A DNA stretch of 64,000 bases. Source: Flavobacterium foetidum. Lineage in GTDB: Bacteria; Bacteroidota; Bacteroidia; Flavobacteriales; Flavobacteriaceae. The stretch is taken from positions 1 through 64,000 of the forward strand of contig NZ_SJTF01000020.1 of assembly GCF_004634245.1 (NCBI RefSeq), in the 5' to 3' direction. The translations under genes were made by a program, and so were the position numbers. The notes under the pieces were generated by a model. The model saw only the letters and a list, made by a program, of their open reading frames with translations. It searched no databases and was not told where the DNA came from. This document shows positions 44,179 to 52,870 of the stretch, piece by piece (the stretch's first letter is position 1; each line of letters begins with the position of its first letter).

Positions 44179-45792
44179 ATGAAAAAGATATTAAAATATT
44201 TAGGGCTTCCAGTTTTGATGGCTGGTTTAGTATGGTCATGCGATGATCTTGATGTGCCTATTTCAACACAACTTACTCCAGAAGTATTTCCTCAAAATTC
44301 TACACAATACATTCAGACTACAGGTCCAGTTTATGCAGCTTTCCGTGGTGAATTTTCATTCGCCTGGTGGTGGTCGCAGTCTTTAACGACAGATGAAGCG
44401 ATTCTGCCTGCAAGAGGAGGAAACTGGTTTGACAACCGAAACTACATCGCCATGCATTTTCATGACTGGAACGCAGATAACGGTATCATAGGAAGTCTTT
44501 GGGACTGGTCGTCTAAAGTGATCGGAACAAGCAACCAAGCTATTTCTATCTTAAGACAGACAATGCCAGAAGGCGCAGAGAAAAAAACTTTGATTTCGGA
44601 GTTAAAAACCATGCGTGCGATTTCTTACTTCATGTTAATGGACAGTTATGGAGATGTACCGTTGGATACTTTATACGGTGATTTTACTTCTCATGCTAAA
44701 ACACCTAGAGCAGAAGTATTCAATTTTATTGAAAAAGAACTAAAAAGCGCTGTTCCAAATTTAAATCCTGCGTCTGGAGTTGCTACTTATGGAAGACCAA
44801 ACAAACAAACTGCTAATGCAATGTTGGCGAAGTTGTATTTGAATGCAAACATTTATACAGGAACTTCACGATACACAGAATGTATTGCAGCTTGCGATGA
44901 GGTAATTAATTCCGGCTTGTATGCTGTAGAACCAAGAGCAACTTATCTTCAAATGTTTTATCCGACTAACGGACCAGCTATGAAAGAATTTATTTTTGCC
45001 GTTCCTTACGATCCAGCAGCGGTGACAGTAGGTTACAACGGGCAAATGTACCACGCACGTTACGATGTTCCTCGTTCTGAAAGAGCTAAGTTTGGTCTTT
45101 CTTTCACGCCAAGTGCACCTAGAAGTACCCTTCCAGAATTTTATGCCTATTTCAATGATGCAAATGATATCCGTAACAGACAATGGTTGACAGGACTTCA
45201 GTATATGAATGATGGTGTAACGCCAGTAATGGTTACGACTACTAAAAAAGGATACGATCAGTTTTACACAGGTTCTGATGGAGGTGCCGCTTATACTTAT
45301 CAAGTAAACTTGACACCAAATATTGTTCCTCGTCAGAGCGTGCCTTTATTTGATCTTGGGAATGATGAAATTGCTTGGAATATGGGATATAGAAATATCA
45401 AATTTTATCCAGACGCAACTTCTACAAATCGTAACCAAAAGAACGATGTTCCTTTCTTGCGTTATTCAGATGTGCTTTTAATGAAAGCAGAGTCAATCCT
45501 TCGCGGCGGCGGTGTTACTTTAGGGCAGACAGCTGATGCATTAGTAAATATGGTTCGTTCTAACCGTACTACTTCTGCAGCATTAAGCGGTGTTTCTTTA
45601 GAAGATCTTTATAGAGAAAGAAGCCGTGAATTTGCTTGGGAAGCTTGGCATAGAAACGATATGATCCGTTTTGGGAAATATGAAGGGTCTTGGGGTTATA
45701 AAACCAATACAGACACCTATCGTCGTGTATTCCCAATTCCAACAAATGCAATGGTTTTAAATCCAGCATTAACACAAAATGACGGATATTAA
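44179..45792 (+). CDS. SusD/RagB-family glycan-binding lipoprotein
   Basis: About 537 residues from MKKILKYLGL (a second Met 4 codons upstream is less likely). The lipobox is LVWSCDD. The fold is built of TPR-like helices, with the N-terminal DLDVPISTQLTPEVFPQNST, SELKTMRAISYFMLMDSYGD and C-terminal LEDLYRERSREFAWEAWHRND signatures. It caps the SusC barrel and binds glycan at the surface. The protein has several tryptophans (AFRGEFSFAWWWSQSL) that could stack on sugars. A terminator follows. Confidence 0.95.
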   Translation: MKKILKYLGLPVLMAGLVWSCDDLDVPISTQLTPEVFPQNSTQYIQTTGPVYAAFRGEFSFAWWWSQSLTTDEAILPARGGNWFDNRNYIAMHFHDWNADNGIIGSLWDWSSKVIGTSNQAISILRQTMPEGAEKKTLISELKTMRAISYFMLMDSYGDVPLDTLYGDFTSHAKTPRAEVFNFIEKELKSAVPNLNPASGVATYGRPNKQTANAMLAKLYLNANIYTGTSRYTECIAACDEVINSGLYAVEPRATYLQMFYPTNGPAMKEFIFAVPYDPAAVTVGYNGQMYHARYDVPRSERAKFGLSFTPSAPRSTLPEFYAYFNDANDIRNRQWLTGLQYMNDGVTPVMVTTTKKGYDQFYTGSDGGAAYTYQVNLTPNIVPRQSVPLFDLGNDEIAWNMGYRNIKFYPDATSTNRNQKNDVPFLRYSDVLLMKAESILRGGGVTLGQTADALVNMVRSNRTTSAALSGVSLEDLYRERSREFAWEAWHRNDMIRFGKYEGSWGYKTNTDTYRRVFPIPTNAMVLNPALTQNDGY

Positions 45793-45826
45793 ACAAGAAT
45801 TTAGTTAAGTACACATTTTAATTTTG

Positions 45827-45861
45827 AAAAGGAGAGGAGACCAAAACTCTTCTCCTTTTTA
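45827..45861 (+). terminator. Terminator after the SusCD pair
   Basis: AAAAGGAGAGGAG pairs with CTCTTCTCCTTTT, followed by T residues. The hydrolase genes downstream therefore need readthrough or their own promoter. Confidence 0.8.
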
Positions 45862-45871
45862 CTAAAAAGAA

Positions 45872-45986
45872 AACTGGTTGATTAGTTGCTCATGATAACC
45901 AGTTCAGTTTCATTTTCATTTTTTTGAATGAATACAAAGCTTAGTCGAATGTAATTCCTGAGACCATAAGAAAGATTAAGCTTTGT
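45872..45986 (+). promoter_or_regulatory. Two dyads in the region upstream of the first GH92 gene
   Basis: AACTGGTT (45872-45879) faces AACCAGTT (45897-45904), spacer 17. ACAAAGCTTA (45934-45943) faces TAAGCTTTGT (45977-45986), arms perfect, spacer 33. Such paired dyads may be operators or mRNA folds. The 21 bp-spaced RTCCAT motif of the other three promoters is absent here. Confidence 0.4.
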
Positions 45987-46054
45987 AAACATTTTTTTGC
46001 TTCAATACCAAAGAATCCTCCAAACCCAAATTGCCTCATCAATAAACAGAATAA

Positions 46055-48367
46055 ATGGAACTAAATCAAATCAATAAAATAGGACGTATCGCAATAAGTT
46101 TAACCCTTATTTTTTTAGTGTCGTGCAACGCTCAGAAAACAGTTTCTTTAAAGAAAAAACAGTTATCAGACAGGGTTTATCCGTTGTTGGACACCGAAAA
46201 TTCAAGATGGTTTTTCTTTTCGTCAGCAAGTCGTCCGTTTGGTATGGTTAATCTAAATCCTGATACAGAGATTAAAGGAGATTGGGGAGGTGGTTACAAG
46301 TATACTACAGATACTGTAAAAGGTTTCAGCCATGTTCACGAATGGCAGATGTCTGGCGTGTCGGTGATGCCCGTGACCATTTCAGAAGAAAATAAAAAAA
46401 CGATTTTCAAAGATTTTTATTCTAAATTCAGCCATAAAACTGAAATTATTACGCCTGGATATCATTCGCTAAAATTAGATCGATATCAAATAAAAACAGA
46501 ATTGACCAGCACACCAAGAGTTGGCTTTCATCAATATACATTTCCGACAAAGACACAAAAAGCAGTTCTTTTTAATTTGAATACTGTTTTAGGACCTTGC
46601 GATAATACCAACGGAACATTAGAAAAAAACAATGATTTTGAACTTTCAGGCTCTTTGGTTTTAAGTACCAATTTCAGACGTCCAAAACCATTGACTGTGT
46701 CTTTTAAAGTGAAAACCAATGAGCCGATTTCTGCTGTTGAAAGAGATAATGCAACAGGAAATTATTTAATTCATTTTGGTAAAACAAAAGAACAAGTATT
46801 GATGAAAGTCGGCATTTCTTATACTTCGATTGAAAATGCCAACAACAATATCGAAACCGAATTACCACACTGGAATTTTAATAAAACAGTTGAAGATTCT
46901 AGAAAAGTATGGAGCGATTTGTTAGGAAGAATAAAAATAGAAGGCGGTACCGAAACCGAGCAAAGAAGGTTTTATACTGATCTATGGCATGCTCTGCAAG
47001 GGAGAAAAATGATCAGCGATGCAAATGGAGCTTACCCTGATAATTCTGGGGAGAAATTCAGGGTGGGACATTTGCCATTAAATGTTGATGGAAAACCCAA
47101 ATTCAACCACTACAATTCAGATGCTTTTTGGGGCGCGCAATGGACGATTAATAACCTTTGGGGATTGGTATATCCGGAGATTATGGAAGAGTTTGTCTAT
47201 TCGTTGATGCAATATTACAAAGACGGCGGAATAATTCCGCGTGGACCTTCGGGCGGAAATGATACCTATGTCATGACCGGAGCTTCAACAACGCCATTTA
47301 TTGTCAGCGCCATTCAAAAAGGAATTGTAAAAGAAGACTTAGAAGAAATTTACATTGCACTCAAAAAAAATCATATGCCAGGTGGCATTATGGAAAAAGC
47401 CGGATATGAGCACAAAACCAATATTGGCGGAGGTTTAAAATATTATTTAGAAAAAGGATATGTGCCGTATCCGCTTCCTGATGGGAATTTCGGAAGCCAC
47501 GAAGATGGTGCGAGTCAGACTCTGGAATATGCTTATCAGGACTGGACTTTGGCGCAACTGGCTAAAAAACTGAATCATGAAGAAGATTACAAGTATTTCA
47601 TGAAAAGATCCGAAAACTATAAAAATGTTTTTGATGCTAAAATAGGCTGGATGCGTCCGAAAAATGTTGAGGGAAAATGGCGCGAAAATTACGATCCGTA
47701 TCAATACGAAAACGGATTTATAGAATCCAACGGTGCACAATCTACCTGGTTCGTACCACATGATATTTTAGGTTTAGCCAATTTAATGGGAGGAAAACAA
47801 AAAGCAGTAGAAAAATTAAATGCGCAATTTGAAACCGCTAAAAAACAAAATTATACTTCGGGTACATCTCACGATGCAGAATTGCACCCGGAGTTTAGCC
47901 GAATTCCGGTCAATTTTGGAAATCAGCCTTCTATGCAGACTTCTAATATTTTTACCGTTTTAGGAAGACCCGACTTAACGCAGTACTGGACAAGAAACGT
48001 TGTAAAAGCAACCTTCAGCGGATTATCGCCTGCAACAGGTTATAACGGAGACGAAGACCAAGGATTGATGGGAAGCTTGAATGTTTTATTGAAATTAGGT
48101 TTATTTCAAATGAATGGAGGAACAGACAAGGATGCCGTTTACGAAATTGGAAGTCCGATATTCAATAAAATCACGATAACTTTAAATCCGAAATATTATT
48201 CAGGGAAAACATTTGTGATTAATGCGCAGAACAACAATCCTGAAAACATGTACATCAAAGACATCAAATACAATGCTAAAGCGGTGAAAGATTTTACACT
48301 TTCGCATCAGGACATTACCAATGGAGGTGAATTGATTTTGCAAATGTCTGATCAGCCAAAACCTTGA
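46055..48367 (+). CDS. GH92 alpha-mannosidase lipoprotein (first)
   Basis: This 770-residue protein has a lipobox (LVSCNAQ, Cys24), so it is probably periplasmic or surface anchored. The GH92 layout is clear: an N-terminal beta domain (YPLLDTENSRWFFFSSASRP, KGFSHVHEWQMSGVSVMPVT), then the (alpha/alpha)6 catalytic domain (RRFYTDLWHALQGRKMI, GGIIPRGPSGGNDTYVMTGA). Characteristic acidic motifs follow: ESNGAQSTWFVPHDI and GYNGDEDQGLMGSLNVLLKL. GH92 enzymes are Ca2+-dependent exo-alpha-mannosidases (alpha-1,2, -1,3, -1,4 or -1,6, or mannose-phosphate). The Asp/Glu motif differs from the second copy, suggesting a different linkage. Confidence 0.93.
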   Translation: MELNQINKIGRIAISLTLIFLVSCNAQKTVSLKKKQLSDRVYPLLDTENSRWFFFSSASRPFGMVNLNPDTEIKGDWGGGYKYTTDTVKGFSHVHEWQMSGVSVMPVTISEENKKTIFKDFYSKFSHKTEIITPGYHSLKLDRYQIKTELTSTPRVGFHQYTFPTKTQKAVLFNLNTVLGPCDNTNGTLEKNNDFELSGSLVLSTNFRRPKPLTVSFKVKTNEPISAVERDNATGNYLIHFGKTKEQVLMKVGISYTSIENANNNIETELPHWNFNKTVEDSRKVWSDLLGRIKIEGGTETEQRRFYTDLWHALQGRKMISDANGAYPDNSGEKFRVGHLPLNVDGKPKFNHYNSDAFWGAQWTINNLWGLVYPEIMEEFVYSLMQYYKDGGIIPRGPSGGNDTYVMTGASTTPFIVSAIQKGIVKEDLEEIYIALKKNHMPGGIMEKAGYEHKTNIGGGLKYYLEKGYVPYPLPDGNFGSHEDGASQTLEYAYQDWTLAQLAKKLNHEEDYKYFMKRSENYKNVFDAKIGWMRPKNVEGKWRENYDPYQYENGFIESNGAQSTWFVPHDILGLANLMGGKQKAVEKLNAQFETAKKQNYTSGTSHDAELHPEFSRIPVNFGNQPSMQTSNIFTVLGRPDLTQYWTRNVVKATFSGLSPATGYNGDEDQGLMGSLNVLLKLGLFQMNGGTDKDAVYEIGSPIFNKITITLNPKYYSGKTFVINAQNNNPENMYIKDIKYNAKAVKDFTLSHQDITNGGELILQMSDQPKP

Positions 48368-48447
48368 AAATAGTAATATAACGTTGGGTTAACGCCCTAT
48401 TAACGTAAAAGAATAAATGATTATAGTTATTTGAGAAATATTAAATA

Positions 48448-48640
48448 ACCCGTTGGGTGTAATTAAAAAATAAAAGCATTTTAACACATAGAAGTATAGT
48501 TTTTTGTGCCGAAAAAAGAAAATGGAAGAAACAAGTTTCCACACATAGCTAAACTATGTGCATTTAAACTAGTGAAACGCCTTTTTTTAGTTTAGTTAAA
48601 CTATGTTTCTATGTGTTGAAAATAATTTCACCCAACGAGT
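48448..48640 (+). mobile_element. 193 bp MITE-like element, copy B
   Basis: The termini are ACCCGTTGGGTGTAATT and its counterpart reading ..TTTCACCCAACGAGT. It is flanked by a perfect 9 bp direct repeat TATTAAATA (48439-48447 and 48641-48649). The 135 bp core spans 48483-48617. It is nearly identical to the reverse complement of copy A at 31395. It sits between the two GH92 genes, its right end 20 bp from the first possible start of the second. Confidence 0.87.
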
Positions 48641-48689
48641 TATTAAATAATAATTATAAATGCCAACAAAAAACAAAGAAGTAACCACA

Positions 48690-50963
48690 ATGAAAAGAGT
48701 ATCCAAGTTTATCTTTTATTTAGGAATTTCATTTCTTTCGATTACAAGTATCGCGCAGCAAAAAGTGCATCAATATGTTGACCCAATGATCGGTTCAGAA
48801 GGAGTTGGGAGGGTTTTCATCGGGCCATCATGCCCTTACGGAATGGTAAAACCAAGTCCCGATTGTACCGTAAGTCCAAACAGCGGCTGGCTTCCAATAC
48901 CTAAAGAAGTAACAGGATTCAGTCAAGTCCATGTGAGCGGAACCGGCGGAGGACCAAAATATGGAAACATCTCCATTATGCCTTTTTCTGGAGCTTTAGA
49001 CAAAATGGATCAGACTTCTTTCAGAACAGAAGAAAACGTAAAATTGGGCTATTATGAAACGGTTTTCAAAGAAAACAACATTAAAACCGAAATCACGACA
49101 GGAGAGAAAGTTTCATTTTACAGAATTACTTATCCAAAAAATAAATCAAAAGAGTTAAAAATAGACCCGGGATTTTTCCTTGGAGAAGAAAAAATTCCTG
49201 ATGCCAGAGAAGCCCAGCAGTTTGTAGGTTCTCAGATCGAAATTGTTTCAGATACTGAAGTAAGAGGGTATAGTCGAATCAGAGGAGGATGGAATAACGG
49301 AAGAGCTTATACGGTTTATTTCTGGGCCATTTTCGATCAGCCAATTGCTAAATATGTCACTTTTAAAGACGGTAAATTTTACAACAATCAAAAAGCACAA
49401 TTTGATTCTGGAAAGAAGACTGGAGCGTTGCTTTCTTTCGGAAATTCAGGAAAAGAAGAATTGAATGTCAAAATCGGAATTTCATTTTTAAGTGAATTAA
49501 AAGCGAAAAACAATATAGAAGTCGAAATCCCGCATTGGAATTTCAATACCGTTTTGGCCACTTTAGAAAATAAATGGGAAGATTTATTAAGCCGAATCAA
49601 ATTATCGGATGATACTTCGGTAGAATACAGAAAAATGTTCTACACTGGTTTGTACCACACGATGATTATGCCGGTTGACAGAACAGGAGAAAATCCGTTA
49701 TGGACAAATGACGAACCGTATTATGATGATTTTTATACGATTTGGGACACCTTTAGAACGTCAAGTCCGTTAATTACATTGATTGACAGCAAACGAAAAG
49801 TAGATATCATCAATGCAATGCTGAATATCTACAAACGTGAAGGATATATGCCTGAAGGCAGAAGCGGAAACGATAACGGAAGAACGCAGGGAGGCTCTAA
49901 CGCTGAGGTGGTAATTGCCGATGCTTTTGTAAAAAACTTAAAAGGAATCGATTATGAACTGGCTTTACAAGCCATGATTAAAGACGCTACAGTGCCTCCG
50001 GGAGGAAATGAAGAAAGAGAAGGAAGAGGCGGACTTTTAGATTATCTGAAATTAGGATATGTTCCATACGGCACAGACCGCGCTGGAAATAGAACAATCG
50101 ATTATTCATACAACGATTATAACATTGCTACAGTAGGCAAAGGTTTGGGCAAAACAGAATTGTACAATCAATACATGAAACAGGCTGAGAACTGGCAGAA
50201 TTTATGGCGTGCTGACTATGAAAATAACGGTGCAAAAGGTTTCATTATGCCAAAAGACAAAGACGGAAACTGGCTGGATGATGTTGTTTTTGGAGAATCT
50301 AAAATTCAGAAACCGACTTTTAAATACACGCCGGTTATTATCGAATCACCTTGGTATGTCTGCCACTGGTGTGTGTTTTTCTACGAAGGAACTTCCTGGG
50401 AATATTCATTTAGTTTACCGCACGATATTCCGGAACTGGTAAAAAAATCAGGTGGAGAAAAAGCATTCGAAAATCGATTGGATATCTTCTTCAACAATGA
50501 TTTATTTAATGTTGCCAACGAACCTTCATTTCTTACACCTTGTTTGTATCATTGGATTGGAAAACCGTATTTAAGCAGTGACAGAATCAGAACGATTATC
50601 AAGAATAATTTCAATACATCAAGAGAAGGACTTCCGGGTAACGACGATTCAGGTGCAATGTCTTCGTGGCTGGCTTTCCACATGATGGGATTGTATCCAA
50701 ATGCAGGACAGCCTTATTATTTGATTAATACGCCTTTGATAAAAGAAACGGTTATGAAATTAGAAAATGGTAAAAGTTTTAAAATCACTACCAAAAAGAT
50801 GAGTGATAAAAACAAATACATTAAAACCACTTTGTTGAACGGAAAACCATACAACAAAGCATGGATTTTACACGAAGATATTAATAACGGAGGAGAACTG
50901 ATTTTAGAAATGGATTCGAAACCTTCAGCTTGGGGAACAACAATTTTACCACCAGCAAAATAA
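48690..50963 (+). CDS. GH92 alpha-mannosidase (second)
   Basis: About 757 residues from MKRVSKFIFYLG, with a signal peptide ending SIAQQ; a Met ten codons upstream would also be in frame. The GH92 motifs are YVDPMIGSEGVGRVFIGPSC, EVTGFSQVHVSGTGGGPKYG, FYTIWDTFRTSSPLITLI, EGRSGNDNGRTQGGSNAEVV and GLPGNDDSGAMSSWLAFHMM. This last motif, with adjacent acids, is the usual GH92 catalytic base region. It differs from the first copy throughout, so the two probably cut different mannose linkages. The 193 bp element separates it from the first GH92 gene. Confidence 0.95.
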   Translation: MKRVSKFIFYLGISFLSITSIAQQKVHQYVDPMIGSEGVGRVFIGPSCPYGMVKPSPDCTVSPNSGWLPIPKEVTGFSQVHVSGTGGGPKYGNISIMPFSGALDKMDQTSFRTEENVKLGYYETVFKENNIKTEITTGEKVSFYRITYPKNKSKELKIDPGFFLGEEKIPDAREAQQFVGSQIEIVSDTEVRGYSRIRGGWNNGRAYTVYFWAIFDQPIAKYVTFKDGKFYNNQKAQFDSGKKTGALLSFGNSGKEELNVKIGISFLSELKAKNNIEVEIPHWNFNTVLATLENKWEDLLSRIKLSDDTSVEYRKMFYTGLYHTMIMPVDRTGENPLWTNDEPYYDDFYTIWDTFRTSSPLITLIDSKRKVDIINAMLNIYKREGYMPEGRSGNDNGRTQGGSNAEVVIADAFVKNLKGIDYELALQAMIKDATVPPGGNEEREGRGGLLDYLKLGYVPYGTDRAGNRTIDYSYNDYNIATVGKGLGKTELYNQYMKQAENWQNLWRADYENNGAKGFIMPKDKDGNWLDDVVFGESKIQKPTFKYTPVIIESPWYVCHWCVFFYEGTSWEYSFSLPHDIPELVKKSGGEKAFENRLDIFFNNDLFNVANEPSFLTPCLYHWIGKPYLSSDRIRTIIKNNFNTSREGLPGNDDSGAMSSWLAFHMMGLYPNAGQPYYLINTPLIKETVMKLENGKSFKITTKKMSDKNKYIKTTLLNGKPYNKAWILHEDINNGGELILEMDSKPSAWGTTILPPAK

Positions 50964-50965
50964 AA

Positions 50966-51541
50966 ATGATGAGTAAGATGAAAAATATATTTTTAGTTAT
51001 TCTTTTCTGCGCCCTTTATCAAACCACAATAGCACAGAATTACATTCCGACATTAAAAAATAATACCCAATTGCATTATGTCTGCAAACTGCACGGACAA
51101 ACGAGGACTTTACAGCTTACGGCTGAAACTTACAACAATACATTGGCTTTTAAACTGGAAACCAGAGGCGTAAAAAGTAAAATAGTAATGCTTCCCGAAG
51201 CTGTAAAAAACGGGACTGAATTAAGTTTCAATCAGGGAGAATATGCACCGGTTCTGAACCTAAAACCAACCGAAACTTTTTTTATGATTTCACAGTCAGC
51301 ATATCAGGATTTAGTGAAAAACAATTCTTTTGTTTACAACAACACGACTTATGTTCTGGATAAAAGTGAAGATAAAAACGGAATCTCAGTTGACGGCAAA
51401 ATCGTGGATGCATTCCATGTAGTCGCACAGATAGACGAAACCGAAATGTGGATTGTAAAAAATCCGGAGTTTCCTCTAATATGTAAAATCATTAAAAACC
51501 CGCTAGGAATTAATCCGACCTTAGTAAGAGTTGTGGATTAA
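50966..51541 (+). CDS. Secreted beta-rich protein of unknown function
   Basis: About 192 residues, starting 2 bp after the GH92 stop (MMSKMKNIFLVILFCALYQT). The signal peptide ends TIAQN. The mature protein is predicted to be mostly beta strands (LHYVCKLHGQTRTLQLTAET, FFMISQSAYQDLVKNN) with no enzyme motif. Tight spacing to the mannosidase indicates a common transcript, so a role in binding or processing the same glycan is likely. I do not recognise a family. Confidence 0.75.
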   Translation: MMSKMKNIFLVILFCALYQTTIAQNYIPTLKNNTQLHYVCKLHGQTRTLQLTAETYNNTLAFKLETRGVKSKIVMLPEAVKNGTELSFNQGEYAPVLNLKPTETFFMISQSAYQDLVKNNSFVYNNTTYVLDKSEDKNGISVDGKIVDAFHVVAQIDETEMWIVKNPEFPLICKIIKNPLGINPTLVRVVD

Positions 51542-51590
51542 AGAATATAGAATATAGAGCTGTTTATTAACTTATTAAATTGGTTTTTAG

Positions 51591-51659
51591 CCACAAATTA
51601 AAAAGATTAGAAGGATTTTAAATAAACTTTTAATCTGGATTAATCCTTTTAATCTGTGG
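51591..51659. repeat. Imperfect palindrome
   Basis: CCACA..AAGATTAGAAGGATT faces AATCCTTTTAATCTGTGG, forming an imperfect stem. It resembles the AATCTG-word palindromes at 1-560. It lies in the 262 bp gap before the DUF4861 gene. Confidence 0.55.
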
Positions 51660-51803
51660 TAAAAAAAAAAATCAAAGTTTTAAGATTTTTCACATTTTTG
51701 ATATAAATTGATAATTTCCAAACAATAAATAGAATTCTTAGTAGATTATAGAAAGTTGTTTTTAAATTTACAGAATTACACTTAAACTATAATATTTTAA
51801 ATT

Positions 51804-52655
51804 ATGAAACTATCTATTGTAACCTCTTTGCTTTTTTGCTGCGTTTGTTTTGGACAAAATAATACAGACAACAGTTTGTATATGAAGTCGGACAAAATAA
51901 CTTATTTATCAGATATCGGCTCAGATTCAGGGGATTTATATAAAACAATCGGACATCACGGCCCGGCGGTTGAAAACGAATGGATGGCATTGCGAATTTA
52001 TTTCAGCGATAAAGTAGCAATCGACGTTTATTCTAAAGCAAAACCAGGCTTAGAATTAAGAAAAGCCAATTGGTACCCAACGCCTGAACAGCAAAAACAA
52101 GGCTGGGGAGCCGATTATTATAAAGTGGCTTCGACTGTTGGTTTAGGAGGCGTAAAACTTTGGGATGGAGAGAAATTAGTGCCTTTAAATCCAGTGACCA
52201 ATCGTTTGGCAAGAGTTGGAAAAACAGATACGACTTCTTGGATGGAAATGATTTCAAGAGGTGTGCCTTACAAAGGAAAAAAAGTTGATATTTTAGTTCG
52301 CGTAACGGTATTTTCTGGTAAGAGAGAAGCAAAAGTGGAAGCGGTTTCTTTAACTGGAGAGAAAGTTCAGTTTGCAACAGGAGTAAATTACTTTAAAGAT
52401 ACTGCCACCAAAAAAGGAGCAAATTACATCGCGGTTTGGGGAAAACATCCGGAAGATGTTGCGGCAGAAATTGTTGAAGTTGGAGGTGCAATTAAGTACA
52501 ATCCAAAAGATTTTGAGAAGACTACAGACGATGGAACACAGTATTTATTGATTTCAAAACCAGCAAAAAATTTAGAGACTACCATTTTATCTTCATGTGC
52601 AAGAGAAACAGAACTAAACACGTTAGATAAATTGGAAGCATACATTAAAAAATAA
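51804..52655 (+). CDS. DUF4861-like secreted protein
   Basis: A 283-residue protein with signal peptide ending VCFGQN. The body has the beta-rich pattern DLYKTIGHHGPAVENEWMAL, RIYFSDKVAIDVYSKAKPGL, GWGADYYKVASTVGLGGVKL and a second half with VKVDILVRVTVFSGKREAKV-type strands. This fits DUF4861, a family linked to polysaccharide loci and related to lyase accessory domains, but the match is from memory of motifs. It is a periplasmic candidate for handling an uncommon sugar or acid. Confidence 0.65.
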   Translation: MKLSIVTSLLFCCVCFGQNNTDNSLYMKSDKITYLSDIGSDSGDLYKTIGHHGPAVENEWMALRIYFSDKVAIDVYSKAKPGLELRKANWYPTPEQQKQGWGADYYKVASTVGLGGVKLWDGEKLVPLNPVTNRLARVGKTDTTSWMEMISRGVPYKGKKVDILVRVTVFSGKREAKVEAVSLTGEKVQFATGVNYFKDTATKKGANYIAVWGKHPEDVAAEIVEVGGAIKYNPKDFEKTTDDGTQYLLISKPAKNLETTILSSCARETELNTLDKLEAYIKK

Positions 52656-52676
52656 TTGAATTATCCTTTAAGCAAG

Positions 52677-52800
52677 GACGCGGATTGAACGGATTTACTT
52701 CGTAAAGACGCGGATAAAACGGATAATTTATTGAAAAGTTTAATAAAAAAATCCGTTTTTATCCGCGTCTTCGCGTTAGCGAATCTGTTTAATCCGCGTC
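52677..52800. repeat. Nested inverted repeat
   Basis: GACGCGGATTGAACGGATT at the left faces AATCTGTTTAATCCGCGTC at the right. Inside them, AAGACGCGGATAAAACGGAT faces ATCCGTTTTTATCCGCGTCTT. The words GACGCGGATAAAACGGAT recur, giving two nested hairpins of GC content unlike the surrounding DNA. It lies between the DUF4861 and phosphoesterase genes. Confidence 0.8.
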
Positions 52801-52870
52801 TGATTTTACAGGTTTTCTATTTTTAAAATAGGACAAATAACGGATAATCATAAAATTAAAAACAAAATAA

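Noticed and set aside
51684..51740. A TTTTTGA-containing block upstream of the DUF4861 gene, similar to the HTCS operator
   Set aside because: The central TTTTTGA matches, but neither half-site is a good RTCCAT and no -7 box lies at the required distance, so it is not listed as an operator.
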